Of a stretch of DNA of 64,000 bases, positions 11,231 to 21,665 are shown piece after piece; positions within the stretch are counted from its first letter, which is position 1, and every line of letters starts with the position of its first letter. The position numbers were made by a program, and so were the translations under genes. Source of the DNA: Semisulcospira habei (taxonomy: Eukaryota; Mollusca; Gastropoda; Semisulcospiridae); assembly GCA_036245525.1 (NCBI GenBank), contig BTPG01000001.1, positions 176,790,057-176,854,056 of the forward strand, in the 5' to 3' direction. Below the pieces are notes generated by a model that did not search any database, was not told the origin of the DNA, and worked only from the letters and a program-made list of their open reading frames with translations.

Positions 11231-13100
11231 TCAGCTGGATTTGAAGCAGCATCTTTTGTGACTGTAGAGGCAAATGCGGGAGTGGCAGTCCCTGCTGCAA
11301 AGATCACAAATGTACGTGGTTGCTGGTCTGGTGGAGCTGTTGCACTTCTTTCTACGTGCCCGCTTTTCTGCTGCTGCTTTCGACATCTTCTCTTCCCCTG
11401 ACAAGGTGTTGGTGGAGGATACTTCTCCACTATGCACGGTCATCCGCAAGGCGTTCCCAGGACCCAGTGTCAATGTCTAGTGCTCTCATGTCCCTCTTGC
11501 AGACATCTACAAATCGTAGCTTGGGGCGACCAGTGTTTCTTCTCCCAGCTACCAGTTCTCCGTAGAGGATATCTTTTGGGATGCGGCCATCTTCTATGCG
11601 GAGAACATGGCCGAGCCAGCGCAGTCTGCGTTGTCTGAGTAGGGTACCGTGTACATGCTGGAAAGGCCAGCGCGTGACAGGACTTCGGTGTTGGTCACTC
11701 TATCTTGCCAAGATATGCCCAGGATACAGCGGATGCTTCTCAGGTGGAAGGTGTTGAGTCTTCTCTCCTGTCTAGCATATGTGGTCTATGTCTCACTGCC
11801 GTATAGCAGTGTGCTGATGACGCAGGCGTTTTACACAGCCATCTTGTTTTCACAGTCAGCTTGGGATTTGTAAACACACGAGTTGTGAGGCGTGCAAGAG
11901 TTGCAGCAGCCTTCCCGAGTCTCTTGTCGATCTCGATGTCCAGAGAGAGGTTATCGGTGAGGGTGGACCCAAGGTACAGTGAACTGGTGGACGACACTCA
12001 GCTCGTAGCTGTCAATGGTGATGAATGGCGGTGTCTCTGTTTCCTGTCCCAGGACGTTCGTCTTCTTTAGACTGATAATCAGTGCAAAGTCCTTGCAAGC
12101 CTGGGAGAATCGGTCCATCAGTGACTGCAGTTCCTGCTGGGTATGGGTCGAAACTGCCGCATCGTCAGCGAACAGCATGTACCTGATGAGGGCTTCGCGT
12201 ATCCTTGTCTTGGCTTTGAGGCGGGCAAGGTTGAAAAGCCTGCCATCTGATCTGGTTCGCAGGTAGATTCCTTCTGTTGCATTACCAAAGGCATGCTTGA
12301 GCAAGACAGCGAAGAAAATCCCAAAGAGAGTAGGGGCCAGGACGCAGCCTTGTTTGATTCCGCTGCATACGTCAAAGGGTTCGAATGTGCTGCCGTTGAA
12401 CTGCACTGTCCCCTTCATGTTGGTGTGGAAGGATTCTATCATACTCTGCAGTTTGGGTGGCCATCCAATCTTTGAGAAGATCTTGAACAGACCGTCTCTA
12501 CTGACCAGGTCGAAGGCTTTGATGAGGTCAATAAAAGCGACATACTGAGGCTTGTGTTGTTCCCTGCACTACTCCTGGAGTTGACGGAGGGAGAAGACCA
12601 TGTCTGCCGTTGACCGCTCAGCTCGGACGCCACACTTTGACTCGGGATAGACACGTTCTGCCAGCTTCTGCTAACGGATCAAGATGACCCGGGCAAAGAC
12701 TTTGCCGACAATGCTGAGAAGGGAGATGCCTCTGTAGTTGTTACAGTTGCTTCTCTCGCCCTTGTTCTTGTAGAGGGTGGTGATCTTGGCATTCCTCGTG
12801 TCGTGTGGTACCTCTCCTTCTTGTTAGCACTGGAGTAGGACCTCATGCAGGGGGAGGAGAGTGGCCTTGCAGTTCTTGATCAAATCCGGGGGGATCCCAT
12901 CGTTGCCTGGGGATTTACCTGAAGCCAAGCTGTCAATGGCTTTGCTGAGCTTCTCTGTTCTTGGCACTGCATCTAGCTCGTCTATCACAGGCAGGCACTC
13001 GATGGCATCAAGAGCTGATGGGGTCACGACGTTCTGTCTGGAGTAGAGGTCAGAACAGTGTTCCACCCATCTCTCCAGCTGCTGGCCTTTGTCCGTAATA
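11231..13100 (-). pseudogene. LINE reverse transcriptase with C-terminal zinc finger, broken
   Basis: Reverse transcriptase copies the element RNA at the nicked target. Recognisable blocks on the minus strand: SGKSPGNDGIPPDLIKNC (fingers, near 12920), the GIKQGCVLAPTLFGIFFA block (near 12340), RYMLFADDAAVSTHT with the catalytic FADD (near 12180), an SLYLGSTLTDN thumb segment (near 11970), and near 11300 CDLCSRDCHSRICLYSHKRC, a C2H2-type finger that ends this class of polyprotein. Frames change between nearly every block and a stop splits the palm. No intact product is possible. Confidence 0.8.
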
Positions 13101-13639
13101 ACTTCCCCCGTGGAGGATTTGAGGGGGGGGGGGGGGGGGCGTCACGTTTTGGGTTGGTCCTAATGCCGTCTTAATGCCGTCGTACATTTCTCTGATGTTA
13201 CCCGTAACGGCTGCAATCTGGATGTTCTCACCGAGCTCCGTCTAGTACTCGTTGGCGCAACGCCTGGCAGTCTGTTTGACCTTGCACATGGCAGCCCTGG
13301 AAACATGCAGGTTCTTTTTGCTGGGCGACCGTTTGTGCTTAGCAATGGCAGTTCGCTGGGCTACGATGATGGGGGACATCTCGGTCGACTTGGCCTCGTA
13401 CCATTCTTGTTTGTGTCTTCGAGGTCCTCTTACCAAAGGTGGCCAAGGTTGTGCGGTGCGTGGTGTCCTGCAGGGTTTCCCACTTCTCTGTGGCAGAGTC
13501 AGAGTCACCGGGCTGTGAGGTTTCATGTTCCTGCTGGAAGGCCTCTGCAAACTGCTCCACGAGGTTGGCCTGGAACGTTTTGCTGACATCGATGCGAGGT
13601 TTCCGTAGCTGCCTGGTGCGATGAAACTTCTTCGGTTGC

Positions 13640-14456
13640 TGCCTGATCTTGCAACACACCAAAGAATGGTCTGTGTCGCAGTCCGCGCTATGGTAGGAGC
13701 GTGTGTGGAGAACGTTCTTCAAGTTGGCGCGACTGACCAGGATCAGATCCAGTTGGTGCCAGTGCTTGGAGCGCGGGTGTCAGGAGAGTCTTGGTTTTGA
13801 AGTTTGAGTTGGTGATGCACAGGCCGTGGTAGGTGCACATTTAAAGCAGCCGTTGCCCATTCTCATTCTGCAGGTTTGAATAGATGCAAGATGTCCACAC
13901 CAAACTGGCCGAGGCAGGAAGGCCTGGAGTCATGGTCTGCACCAACTCTGGCATTGAAGTCGCCAAGGATAACAATCTTTTGCTTGTTTGGGACGCTCCT
14001 GATAATAGTTGCGATGTTCTCGTAGAACTCAACTTTGGCGTCTGGCGTGGCGAGCAGTGTCGGTGCGTACGCGCTGACAAAGGTAACGGGGTCCTGGGTG
14101 GTGTTGAGGCGAAAGGTGAGGGGTCGCTCTGAACCCCTGCTGCCTGGTTCAACCATACTCAGCATGTAGTTCCTCAATGCAAAGTCTACTCCGTACTCTC
14201 TCCTCTCATCGGAACTCTTCCCCTGCCAATAGAACGTATAGTCCTTCTCCTTTAGTGTGCCAGCATCCGCTAGCTGAGTTTTCTGGGGGGGGGGGGGGGC
14301 GGCTATGTCTACACTGAGTCTCTTGAGCTCGTCGTTGACGACAGCGGTTTTCCTGGCATCGCTGATGTCGTCAAGGTTTTCGTAAAGTCCAGTCAACGTT
14401 GTCCGGACATTCCAACTTCCCAGTTTTAGAGCTGGCCTCCAGGGCCTTTCATCCAC
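13640..14456 (-). pseudogene. LINE AP-type endonuclease, broken
   Basis: This domain nicks target DNA for target-primed reverse transcription. Visible motifs: KLGSWNVRTT at the N-terminus (metal-site Asn region), FVSAYAPTL in the core, KIVILGDFNARVGADHDSRP (the GDFN catalytic block, near 13960) and, in another frame near 13670, CDTDHSLVCCKIR (the terminal DH motif). The first ~200 codons form one open frame from 14456 to 13863, the rest is frameshifted. A poly-C/poly-Pro stretch at about residue 53 (AAPPPPQK) comes from a long homopolymer expansion at 14284-14300. Confidence 0.8.
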
Positions 14457-14717
14457 AAGAACAGATTTTCATGAGCCCATGTACATGTTGTAAAGGTTGC
14501 TGAGAGTCAAAGGGCTCTTTGTGTTATTCTGTTACATAGATCGGCCTCGTTTGCATCCTAAAGTTGAGGGCGTAGAGTGGACAAGACGAAGCAGAGTTGC
14601 ACATATAATATGAAAGTGTTTGGACATATAATTGTGTACTTCTTATACGTATGTAGTATACATATTAAAACCACGATCTCTGAAACTGTTTCGAAACTAA
14701 TTGTTTCGAAATCTGGT

Positions 14718-15130
14718 GTCACATAATAATAAATAATAATAATACCTTTATTATATAGGCGCTTTTTCTCAATTTTTGGGCAAATCGAATCGAAGCGCCG
14801 CGAACTGAAACCCAACACGCACACTCACGTAACAGACACGAATTTACGCCATTTAAGACAAACACAGTACAAGCCAGTTCAGCTACTGAAGTTACAGAGA
14901 TTGTAAAGTGGCCTGAAACCGGTACCAAAGTGTGGGGGGTGGGGGGTGGGGTGTGGGGGGTGGGGTGGAAGAACCGGAGTACCCGGAGAAAGAACCCCCG
15001 ACGGTCCGCCCGAATTAACGGTGACACTTACCAGAGGAGAAAAGTCCGACGCCGGAACCCGTTTTCGAACCTCGCACACCTTTGGCATTGGTGGCAGGCG
15101 CCTTAACCACTGCGCCACGGACCGCCCCAG
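14718..15130 (-). mobile_element. tRNA-derived SINE with (ATT)n tail
   Basis: On the minus strand a tRNA-like head starts near GGTCCGTGGCGCAGTGGTTA. The pol III A box is TGGCGCAGTGG (15107-15117) and the B box GGTTCGAAAAC (15061-15071, slightly degraded). A body with TCTCCGGGTACTCCGGTTCT follows, and a tail with AAGCGCCTATATAATAAAGG ends in ATT repeats at 14718-14740. The tail closely resembles the 3' end of the L2-like LINE at 50105-50165, suggesting it borrows that LINE's machinery. No target duplication could be fixed. Confidence 0.85.
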
Positions 15131-15847
15131 AACATTGTGTTCTGACATCGAATCTATCGGTTCAATAAGCCTGATTAAAAAAAATAGTACAGATGCCTCA
15201 AAGTTTGTGCATAACTACCTGCTTTTCGTCATCTCAGTAATAACAAAAAAGAACTGAAAGACTGAGCTGGCTCTCAGTGGCGGACAGTGCCGGCGATCCA
15301 CTGACCGCTGGCTGGTTCTAAAGAGGGAAAGGGAAGGGTCCTGAAACACGATGCCGTCATCAGACGCTGGGCCAGAAATTAGTTTGGACAGCTTGACTCC
15401 CACCACTTTACCACAACCCTCTCCCTCCCCTTGGCGTTTGACATAAGACTGATATCGCTGACCGCATGTTCGAACGCCATTGTGCGTCTGCTCACCACAT
15501 ACCCGTCAAAAGTGGCCACATCTACCGGTTTTCTGAGTACGTTGTATTGCGGTTAGCAGGCAAAGGCGCATTGAGAGGCTCGCAAGTTGTTCCAGAGAAC
15601 AGCGGAGCGAATCGAGGTGGGCAACCAGTGCGCTTGTCGCCAGTCAATCCCGAAACCTTACCGGCTTAAACACCAGCTATACATGAGTACAGCAGACGCT
15701 TGGTTGGGGTCCACTTCTGTTTTGTGAAAGGCCGGGACCCCCCCCCCCCCACGCCCCCCCCCCACCCCCCCACCCCGAAAAACAAACAAAAATACACATA
15801 GGAGCCTTAAGGGCTGTAGGCCTACGTAGCATCTTGACCTAGCTTAC
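15131..15847. other. intron of the DYRK gene; poly-C tract
   Basis: Sequence downstream of the last visible DYRK exon. It has no exon that I can support. A C-rich run lies at 15738-15775. Confidence 0.4.
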
Positions 15848-16089
15848 CTCTGTTTGGCGGCTGCGCAGGCACCTTGTAGGGATCAGTAGCATGTTGGCTG
15901 TGAGCCTGTGCGTGACCCTGCATGGACGCGTGATGGTGGTGGTGGTGCTGTCCGTCGGAGCTGTCGGGGGAGGTGGCTGTGCGCTTGTGATGAGCGCGCC
16001 CCATGCGGTCTCGCCGTGCTCCCCACGCCTCCTTGATCCACTCGTGCTGCAGCGCCTCCTCTGGGGTCATGCGCAGGTTCGGTTCCCAC
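15848..16089 (-). CDS. DYRK4: DYRK4-like kinase, exon encoding end of kinase domain and His-rich tail
   Basis: Class II DYRK kinases autophosphorylate an activation-loop tyrosine and then phosphorylate Ser/Thr of substrates. This 242 nt exon starts after the acceptor GTGTGTCCAG and ends at the donor GAG|GTAAGC. It enters in phase 2 and leaves in phase 1. It encodes WEPNLRMTPEEALQHEWI, kinase subdomain XI with its conserved Arg, and then a non-catalytic tail: a basic stretch (GARRDRMGRAHHKR), an SPDSSD cluster, six consecutive histidines (about 15932-15949), more His/Gln, and PYKVPAQPPNRG. The next exon lies beyond or within 1-15847 and was not found; the frame would otherwise stop at 15822. 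Similarity to DYRK4 over DYRK2/3 is a judgement by eye. Confidence 0.9.
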
Positions 16090-16591
16090 CTGGACACACC
16101 CACACACCCAGTAAGGAAACGGTCAGCGGGCTGATGTTAGCCGTCAGACCTTCTGCTCACTGGTACGTTCACTCTCGTATGCACGCACGCACGCACACAG
16201 TTGTGACAATGACGTTGGTTGCGCAAACGTAAATATACTTTTTGACATCAGTATTTTTTGCCGGACTAGTTCTGAACGTTTTGCAAGGAAACAGGTCCTG
16301 TAAATCAGATTTACAAACTGTCGCTGAAGTCATGACTGGCAGTGGACGGACTGATCTGGGGAGAAGATTGACCTCTTAAAACTGACGCTACATTAATCCC
16401 ATCCTGTGGTTACTAAGCAGTTGCATACATAGCTCTGTACAGGACGTAAATGCTTACAGGGCGTATGCACACACGGTTTTTGCACGCTACCCATTCGTCC
16501 CGATGTGCATTTAGCATGTACACCGACCAAGTCGACAAGTTCTTATGGCGGATGTAGTGTTCGGGCGACGGTGGTATGTGTGAGTACTTAC
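16090..16591 (-). other. DYRK intron, 502 bp
   Basis: Bounded on the minus strand by donor GTAAGT (16591 downwards) and acceptor CAG (16090). Short and free of recognisable mobile elements, unlike the 34 kb intron upstream. Confidence 0.85.
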
Positions 16592-16721
16592 TCCAGGCAG
16601 CGGCGCACAAAGTCCAAGAAATTGGCGTCGCTGGTCTTGAGGGCCTGCTGTAGGTCCTTGGACCCCACACGCCGTTTCTTACCCTTGCTGTTGGTGATGC
16701 AGCGCGGGTTGCCTTTCGAAT
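16592..16721 (-). CDS. DYRK4: DYRK4-like kinase, internal exon (kinase subdomain X-XI region)
   Basis: A 130 nt exon between acceptor TGTGTGTGCAG and donor GA|GTAAGT. It enters in phase 1 and leaves in phase 2, exactly matching its neighbours. It encodes (G)AT-S-K-G-N-P-R-C, then ITNSKGKKRRVGSKDLQQAL and KTSDANFLDFVRRCL. This is the insert between kinase subdomains X and XI that in class II DYRKs reads S-K-G-x-P-x-x-x-T-x-x-x-G-K-K-R. The first codon, Asp, is completed with the last base of the 50841-51074 exon across a 34 kb intron. There is no stop or frameshift, so the exon looks functional. Confidence 0.92.
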
Positions 16722-17131
16722 CTGCACACACATATCACTCAGTAAACACACCATCAAATGTCACTCTTGAGCGTCTTTTCCCCAGGGAGGAAACCAGTTT
16801 CTGTTCAAAGACACGTAAAGTGAGGTTGGCTTCATAGTCACTTTAGAGAGGACGCTTAAAGAGTGAAACTATCTCTCAGAACATCTAACAGCAGTTTCCA
16901 TACTAGAAGCCTTCAAGGCTGGGCTTATCTGATGGTCCCATCAAGCCTATTTTATATTGTTTAACTTAAAGCATACAGCGGTTCGCCGTATATTCCGCTA
17001 ATATGCCATACAACTGCCTCCCAATGTTAATACGCGATTCAACCGCCTCCCACCTTTCTACGACGATCATGGTTGTGTCTGTGACAGACAGTGACGTCAC
17101 ACAGAGCCCCACTCCGACTGATCAGAAGTAT

Positions 17132-17160
17132 CTCTTGGCTTGACTTCGCGAACGAAGATT
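17132..17160 (-). promoter_or_regulatory. LINE family A 3' end with small hairpin
   Basis: Only 29 bases separate the RT stop codon (17163-17161) from the insertion end. They contain CTTCGTTCGCGAAG (17157-17144), a 5 bp stem with a TTCG loop, then TCAAGCCAAGAG. The same end is seen in the three other copies (near 34386, 56693 and 61378), so it is probably the signal recognised by the element's reverse transcriptase. That role is inferred from known LINE biology. Confidence 0.7.
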
Positions 17161-19392
17161 TTATAGGAGTTGCCCACGACGTCTGCAGGCTTGTTCGTGG
17201 CTGCGGAGGCCAATCCGAGACAGGCAGGTTCGACCGCAGTGGCTGCAGGGGAAGGTATAGCCGGGGTTCTGAGCTGCGGCATCTCTGTTTTTCCTCCTGA
17301 GCCGCTTGTCCTTAAGGCTAGCTCTGTGAGAGTCCTCAAAGGAGACAGCTGCCTTGTAAATGGTGGAGCGCCAGGTGTCACGGTCCGCAGCAAGCGAAGA
17401 CCACTGGTGGTGGTCGATTTGGCAGGCACTAAGTGACTTCTTGAGACAGTCTTTGTATCTCTTCTTTGGTGCCCCTCTGTCACGGTGTCCAGTAGCAAGC
17501 TCGCCGAACAGGGTGATCTTTGGTAGGCGATGATCCTCCATCCTGGAGACATGCCCCGCCCAGCGGAGCTGTGTCCGCAGCAGCAAAGCCTCGATGCTCA
17601 CAGTTTCAGCCTGTTCAAGGACCTCGACGTTGGTGACATAGTCACTCCAGTGAATGCCCAGGATGGTACGCAGGCAGCGCTGGTGGAAGCGTTCGAGGAG
17701 TCGTAGTTGGCTGCGGTAGAGGGCCCAGGACTCGGAACCATACAGCAGGGTGGTGAGGACCACAGCTCTGTACACGCTGATCTTGGTGCCTGTTTTCAGC
17801 TGTTGATTGTGCCACACCCGCTTAAAAAGTCGCCCGAAAGCGCTGTTCGCTTTTGCCAGCCTGCTGTCAAGCTCCTTGTCCAGCTTGGCGTCCGACGTGA
17901 TAATGCAGCCAAGGTAAGTAAACTGGTGCACTGACTTTAGATCAGACTCGCCAATGGTGATGTGAGGAGGGCGATACACTGTCTTGGGTGCCGGCTGATG
18001 GAGGACCTCTGTCTTTTTCAGACTGACCTCGAGTCCAAAGAGCTGGGCAGCATCTGCGAAGCAAGACGTGATGCGCTGCAGGGCTCTCTCTGTGTGTGCA
18101 ACGAGGGCAGCATCATCAGCAAAAAGCAGCTCACGAATCAGTTGGTCTAGGGTTTTCGTGTGGGCCTGCAGTCGTCTGAGGTTGAACAGGCTGCCATCGA
18201 GACGATACCTGATGTACACTGCATCGTCATCATCAAGGTCCACTGTGGCCTGCTTCAACATCATGCTAAAAAAGATGGTGAAGAGGGTCGGTGCCAGCAC
18301 GCAGCCCTGCTTTACGCCGTTGAGAATAGGGAATGGTTCTGAGAGGTCATTGTTGAGTCTGACCTGGCCTTGCTGGTCCTCGTGTAGCTGGACAATCATG
18401 TTGAGGAACTTTGGGGGACAGCCAAGTCGCTCCAGGATCTGCCACATGCCTTGCCTGCTCACAGTGTCGAACGCTTTTGTTAGGTCGACAAATGTTACGT
18501 ACAGCCCTTTGTTCTGCTCGCGGCACTTCTCCTGTAGCTGTCTCAGCACAAAGACCATATCGGTGGTGCTCCTGTTTGCTCTGAAGCCACACTGGCCCTC
18601 TGGGAGTTGGTCTTCAGCGATGGCAGGTACCAGCCGATTCAGGAGCAGCCTTGCAAGGATTTTCCCAGCAATGGACAGCAGGGTAATTCCCCGATAGTTG
18701 GAACAGTCAGACTTCTCGCCTTTGTTCTTGTACAGGGTGATAACGACTGCATCACGGAGATCTTTTGGTAGTGTTCCTTCCTCCCAGCAGCAGAGAAAGA
18801 GGTCATGGAGCTTGTTGTGCAGTGCTGTGCCTCCATGTTTCCAGATCTCTGGCGGTATTCCATCAATGCCTGCTGCTTTGCCACTCTTGAGCTGGTGGAT
18901 GGCTGTGAGGGTCTCTTCAGCGGTGGGCGGTTCGTCCAATTCAACCTTTACTGGGAGGTGTGGGATTTGTAGGACGACTGCTTCTTGAACAGTGCGCTCA
19001 GCGCTGAAGAGGCTCTGAAAGTATTCCGACCAGCGGTTCAAGATGGAGGTATTATCTGTGAGGAGTGCCTGGCCATTCGCGCTTCGCAGGGGACTTTGTA
19101 CCAGGTGCCTGGGGCCATACACTGCTTTCAGTGCTTCGTAGAAGCCCCTGTAGTCACCATTGTCAGCACAAAGCTGGGTCCTCTGTGCAAGTCTGGTCCA
19201 CCACTCATTCTGGAGATCTCTGAGCTTGCGCTGGAGACTGCTGCAGACGAGGCGGAAGGCAGACTTCTTCACAGGGCAGGAAGGCTGGGCTAGGTGGGCC
19301 TGATGGGCGGCTCTTTTTTTTGCTAGGTGTTCCTGGATCTCTACATCGTTTTCGTCAAACCAGTCTTTGTTCTTCTTTCTGGCGAAACCCAA
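17161..19392 (-). CDS. LINE reverse transcriptase, intact 743-codon frame in a 5'-truncated element
   Basis: An RNA-dependent DNA polymerase acting in target-primed reverse transcription. Blocks in order: KSGKAAGIDGIPPEIW (about residue 170), YKNKGEKSDCSNYRGITLL (about 223), QCGFRANRSTTDMVF (about 268), LYVTFVDLTKAFDTV (catalytic Asp, about 297), NGVKQGCVLAPTLF (about 358), ELLFADDAALVAHTE (catalytic FADD, about 418), FTYLGCIITSDAKLD (thumb, about 485), RWAGHVSRMEDHRLPK (about 603), and a C-terminal CSHCGRTCLSRIGLRSHEQAC C2H2 zinc finger (about 718). Upstream, the same frame continues into the endonuclease tail to 19677 with one stop near 19493. Thus the open frame is a remnant: the ATG at 19392 is internal and is not the native start. 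The frame's integrity implies a recent insertion. It lies on the same strand as the host DYRK gene. Confidence 0.9.
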   Translation of the reverse strand: MGFARKKNKDWFDENDVEIQEHLAKKRAAHQAHLAQPSCPVKKSAFRLVCSSLQRKLRDLQNEWWTRLAQRTQLCADNGDYRGFYEALKAVYGPRHLVQSPLRSANGQALLTDNTSILNRWSEYFQSLFSAERTVQEAVVLQIPHLPVKVELDEPPTAEETLTAIHQLKSGKAAGIDGIPPEIWKHGGTALHNKLHDLFLCCWEEGTLPKDLRDAVVITLYKNKGEKSDCSNYRGITLLSIAGKILARLLLNRLVPAIAEDQLPEGQCGFRANRSTTDMVFVLRQLQEKCREQNKGLYVTFVDLTKAFDTVSRQGMWQILERLGCPPKFLNMIVQLHEDQQGQVRLNNDLSEPFPILNGVKQGCVLAPTLFTIFFSMMLKQATVDLDDDDAVYIRYRLDGSLFNLRRLQAHTKTLDQLIRELLFADDAALVAHTERALQRITSCFADAAQLFGLEVSLKKTEVLHQPAPKTVYRPPHITIGESDLKSVHQFTYLGCIITSDAKLDKELDSRLAKANSAFGRLFKRVWHNQQLKTGTKISVYRAVVLTTLLYGSESWALYRSQLRLLERFHQRCLRTILGIHWSDYVTNVEVLEQAETVSIEALLLRTQLRWAGHVSRMEDHRLPKITLFGELATGHRDRGAPKKRYKDCLKKSLSACQIDHHQWSSLAADRDTWRSTIYKAAVSFEDSHRASLKDKRLRRKNRDAAAQNPGYTFPCSHCGRTCLSRIGLRSHEQACRRRGQLL

Positions 19393-19699
19393 GACTTCTG
19401 CAGAGGATTTTGTAATAGCAGTTTTCAGTTGTTCCCAAAGTGTTTCAGGGGAGGAGTCTACTGGGTCCGCTGTGTCTTTGAGCCTGCGCTGTCAATCTGT
19501 CTGAAAGGCAGCTTTCACATCGTCACGCTGAAGGCTGGCAACATCAAGCTTTTTCTTGGGGGGCCCCCATTTCTTGGGTTTTGGCCTGAAGTGGAGCCTG
19601 AGTTTGCAGCGGACAAGGCGGTGGTCAGTGTGGCACTCTGCGCTGGGCATCACTCTGGTGAGGAGGACGTCACTGCGTCAGAAGTATGGCTTTCCAGCA

Positions 19700-20040
19700 A
19701 TTACACACTCAATTCGAAGAACATTTGGATGCAATCTTTGTCATCACGATGAACTGAATCTCATGAGCATCCGTGGATGCAGGGGGACATGTGAATCTTT
19801 GTGTCCGGTGAAACGTTTAGATGAGTGTAACAGCGAAATTGTGTCCAAATATATAAATGAATCTCATGTGCCCCTGTGGCTGCTGGGGCTCATGTGAATC
19901 TATGTTTGTGCAGATGAAAGCTCATAGATGTTTGACTGTACACGTATTGGAAAATCGTGCTTGCACACGCATTTCATGAGCTCCTATGGTTCGCAGGGGC
20001 TTGAGTGAATACGTTTTTCTAGCAAATGAAAGCACACAGA
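19700..20040. repeat. three divergent ~115 bp units with CTCATG motifs
   Basis: Units start near 19750, 19857 and 19965. Each carries a variant of AATCTCATG(A/T)GC, then TGTGGCTGCTGGGG and a CTCATGTGAATCT block. Related CATGAGGATCTATG motifs recur at about 55210, 55310, 57140, 57240 and 57845. Confidence 0.55.
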
Positions 20041-20079
20041 TACATGAGGCAAGAATCACACACACAAACGCATACACAC

Positions 20080-20086
20080 ACGCACA

Positions 20087-20141
<55 letters not shown>

Positions 20142-20503
20142 AGTGTAATAGCTCAGTGCCCCCTCCCTTTCCTAATTTAAAGAAAAAAGGCAGAGGATGG
20201 CGGCGGGGGCAGGGGTGGGGGCATTGACCATATATTATGTGACCCCCCTCCGATCCCCCGAATCCGTTAATGTTAGGTCAAACGAAATGCTCTATAGGCC
20301 AAGACAACTTAGATTCAAAAAGAAACTTTCAGCATAATCAATATATCAGCACACAGCAAAATACAAATAAGACATTTTGTACATATCAGCCAAGTCGTTG
20401 CATCCCCTCTTAATCTACTTGATCTACCAGACTTTACTGAGTCTGTCCTTTGTGCTTTGCGACTTTCATTAACAAAAGTAGAATACGGAAACACAATGCT
20501 TCA

Positions 20504-20592
<89 letters not shown>
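20080..20592. repeat. microsatellites: (CA)n at 20080-20138 and (AT)n at 20507-20592
   Basis: Simple repeats separated by about 370 bp of sequence without a recognisable gene. The AT run abuts a repeat-family copy beginning at 20597. Confidence 0.9.
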
Positions 20593-20596
<4 letters not shown>

Positions 20597-20597
<1 letters not shown>

Positions 20598-21665
20598 AGA
20601 GAGGGTAGTGGGAGAGAAGGAATGACAGACCTATCATTTTGAGCCTTCCACTGAACATCTACTACATAAAGCAGTAGGGACTACCCCCAGGCGCCCCGCC
20701 ATCCGCTGGAGAATATCCAGTCCTCCCCCCGAGGGGGGATGCTAGTAAATATTCCCAAACAGATATTGGACCTGCTGAGTAGATTTAAGTTTTTGCCGCC
20801 TACATATATATACCTAGGCAATTTTGTGGTGTCATTATACATATATATACTTTTTCATTAAATTCTGAGAATGCTGTGCTAAAGTCATGGAATTCCAGGC
20901 TGGTAAGCTTGCATTGTGTCATCAGGACATCAGCTGCCCTTTTTATGACTGCATCGCTCACAAGATCTTTTGAGCCTTCCACTGAACACCTACTACATAG
21001 AGCAGTAAGGACTATCCCCAGGCGCCCCGCCATCCGCTGGAGAATATCCAGTTCTCCATCCAAGGGGGGATGCTAGAAGTTATTCCCAAACAGATATTGG
21101 ACCTGCTGAGTAGATTTAAAGTTTTTGCCACCTACGACCGGTTTCGCTCCAAGGCGGCAAAAACTTCAAATCTACTCAGCAGGTCCAATATCTGTTTGGG
21201 AATATTTTTTAGCATCCCCCCTCGGGGGGAGGACTGGATATTCTCCAGCGGATGGCGGGGCACCTGGGGGTAGTTCCTACTGCTCTATGTAGTAGGTGTT
21301 CAGTGGAAGGCTCAAAAGATCTTGTGAGCGATGCAGTCATAAAAAGGACAGCTGATATCCTGATGACCCAGCATGCTCAGAATTTAATGAAAAATTGCGT
21401 CCCTTGGAGCTAATCTGATTGAGTGCATTTTTTTATTTTTTTTGCTTTGGGCGACGCCTTTGTTAAAAATAAAGAATAATTGCACCACAAAATTGCCTAG
21501 GTGTTGCCTTTTCAAAATTAGTTAGTCTCCTTCCACTGCAACACTTCATAAAGCTTTAGGGATGCAATCCGCGCTGTACTAGTGGTGCTACCAGTAAATT
21601 CTGGAGGAGGCTTTTAGTATATGCGTTGTGTTTGCAATTTCAGGTTATGCACCCTATTTTTGCTA
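20597..21665. repeat. unnamed ~650 bp repeat family: direct and inverted copies forming a large palindrome
   Basis: Copies are plus-oriented at 20597-20820 and 20810-21150, then minus-oriented from 21153 to about 21665. The last two face each other, giving ~280 bp arms around an ~18 bp centre (about 20848-21396). Diagnostic blocks: GAGCCTTCCACTGAACACCT, CTGGAGAATATCCAG, CAAACAGATATTGGACCTGC, TTTTTGCCGCCTAC and AACCTGAAATTGCAAACACA. Frames such as EPSTEHLLHRAVGTTPRRPA recur in copies but show no known domain. Confidence 0.8.

Larger units (their letters stand above)
11150..14470 (-). mobile_element. RTE-like LINE, near complete but decayed
   Basis: A single minus-strand polyprotein can be traced from an apurinic-type endonuclease (14456 to about 13640) through a reverse transcriptase to a C-terminal C2H2 zinc finger near 11250. 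At least eight frameshifts or stops interrupt it. Two of them sit at long poly-G runs on the plus strand (13122-13139 and 14284-14300), suggesting slippage expansion in the coding region. It is related to, but clearly diverged from, the RTE-like family at 17.1, 33.2, 55.5 and 61.4 kb. The clade name is by resemblance only. Confidence 0.8.
17132..19677 (-). mobile_element. RTE-like LINE family A, copy 1 (5'-truncated, open RT frame)
   Basis: A 2,546 bp insertion flanked by the 10 bp duplication TCAGAAGTAT (17122-17131 and 19678-19687). The minus-strand element begins inside the endonuclease (DVLLTRVMPSAECHTDHRLV at about 19660) and runs to a very short 3' end. It lacks the endonuclease core and any promoter, so it cannot move by itself. 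Three other copies of the same family lie at 33233-34410, 55493-56723 and 61366-61674. Confidence 0.93.

Noticed and set aside
15030..15125. Possible tRNA gene on the minus strand
   Set aside because: A and B boxes are present, but the sequence does not fold into a full cloverleaf by eye and continues into a SINE body with an ATT tail.
18068..18697. 209-codon plus-strand frame
   Set aside because: Antisense shadow of the reverse transcriptase of LINE copy 1; the same shadow appears over copies 2 and 3.
20457..20642. Tyr-Ile repeat frames over AT runs (also 22180-22709, 23802-24029, 60971-61247)
   Set aside because: Artefacts of (AT)n microsatellites; two of them even run through the N gap.
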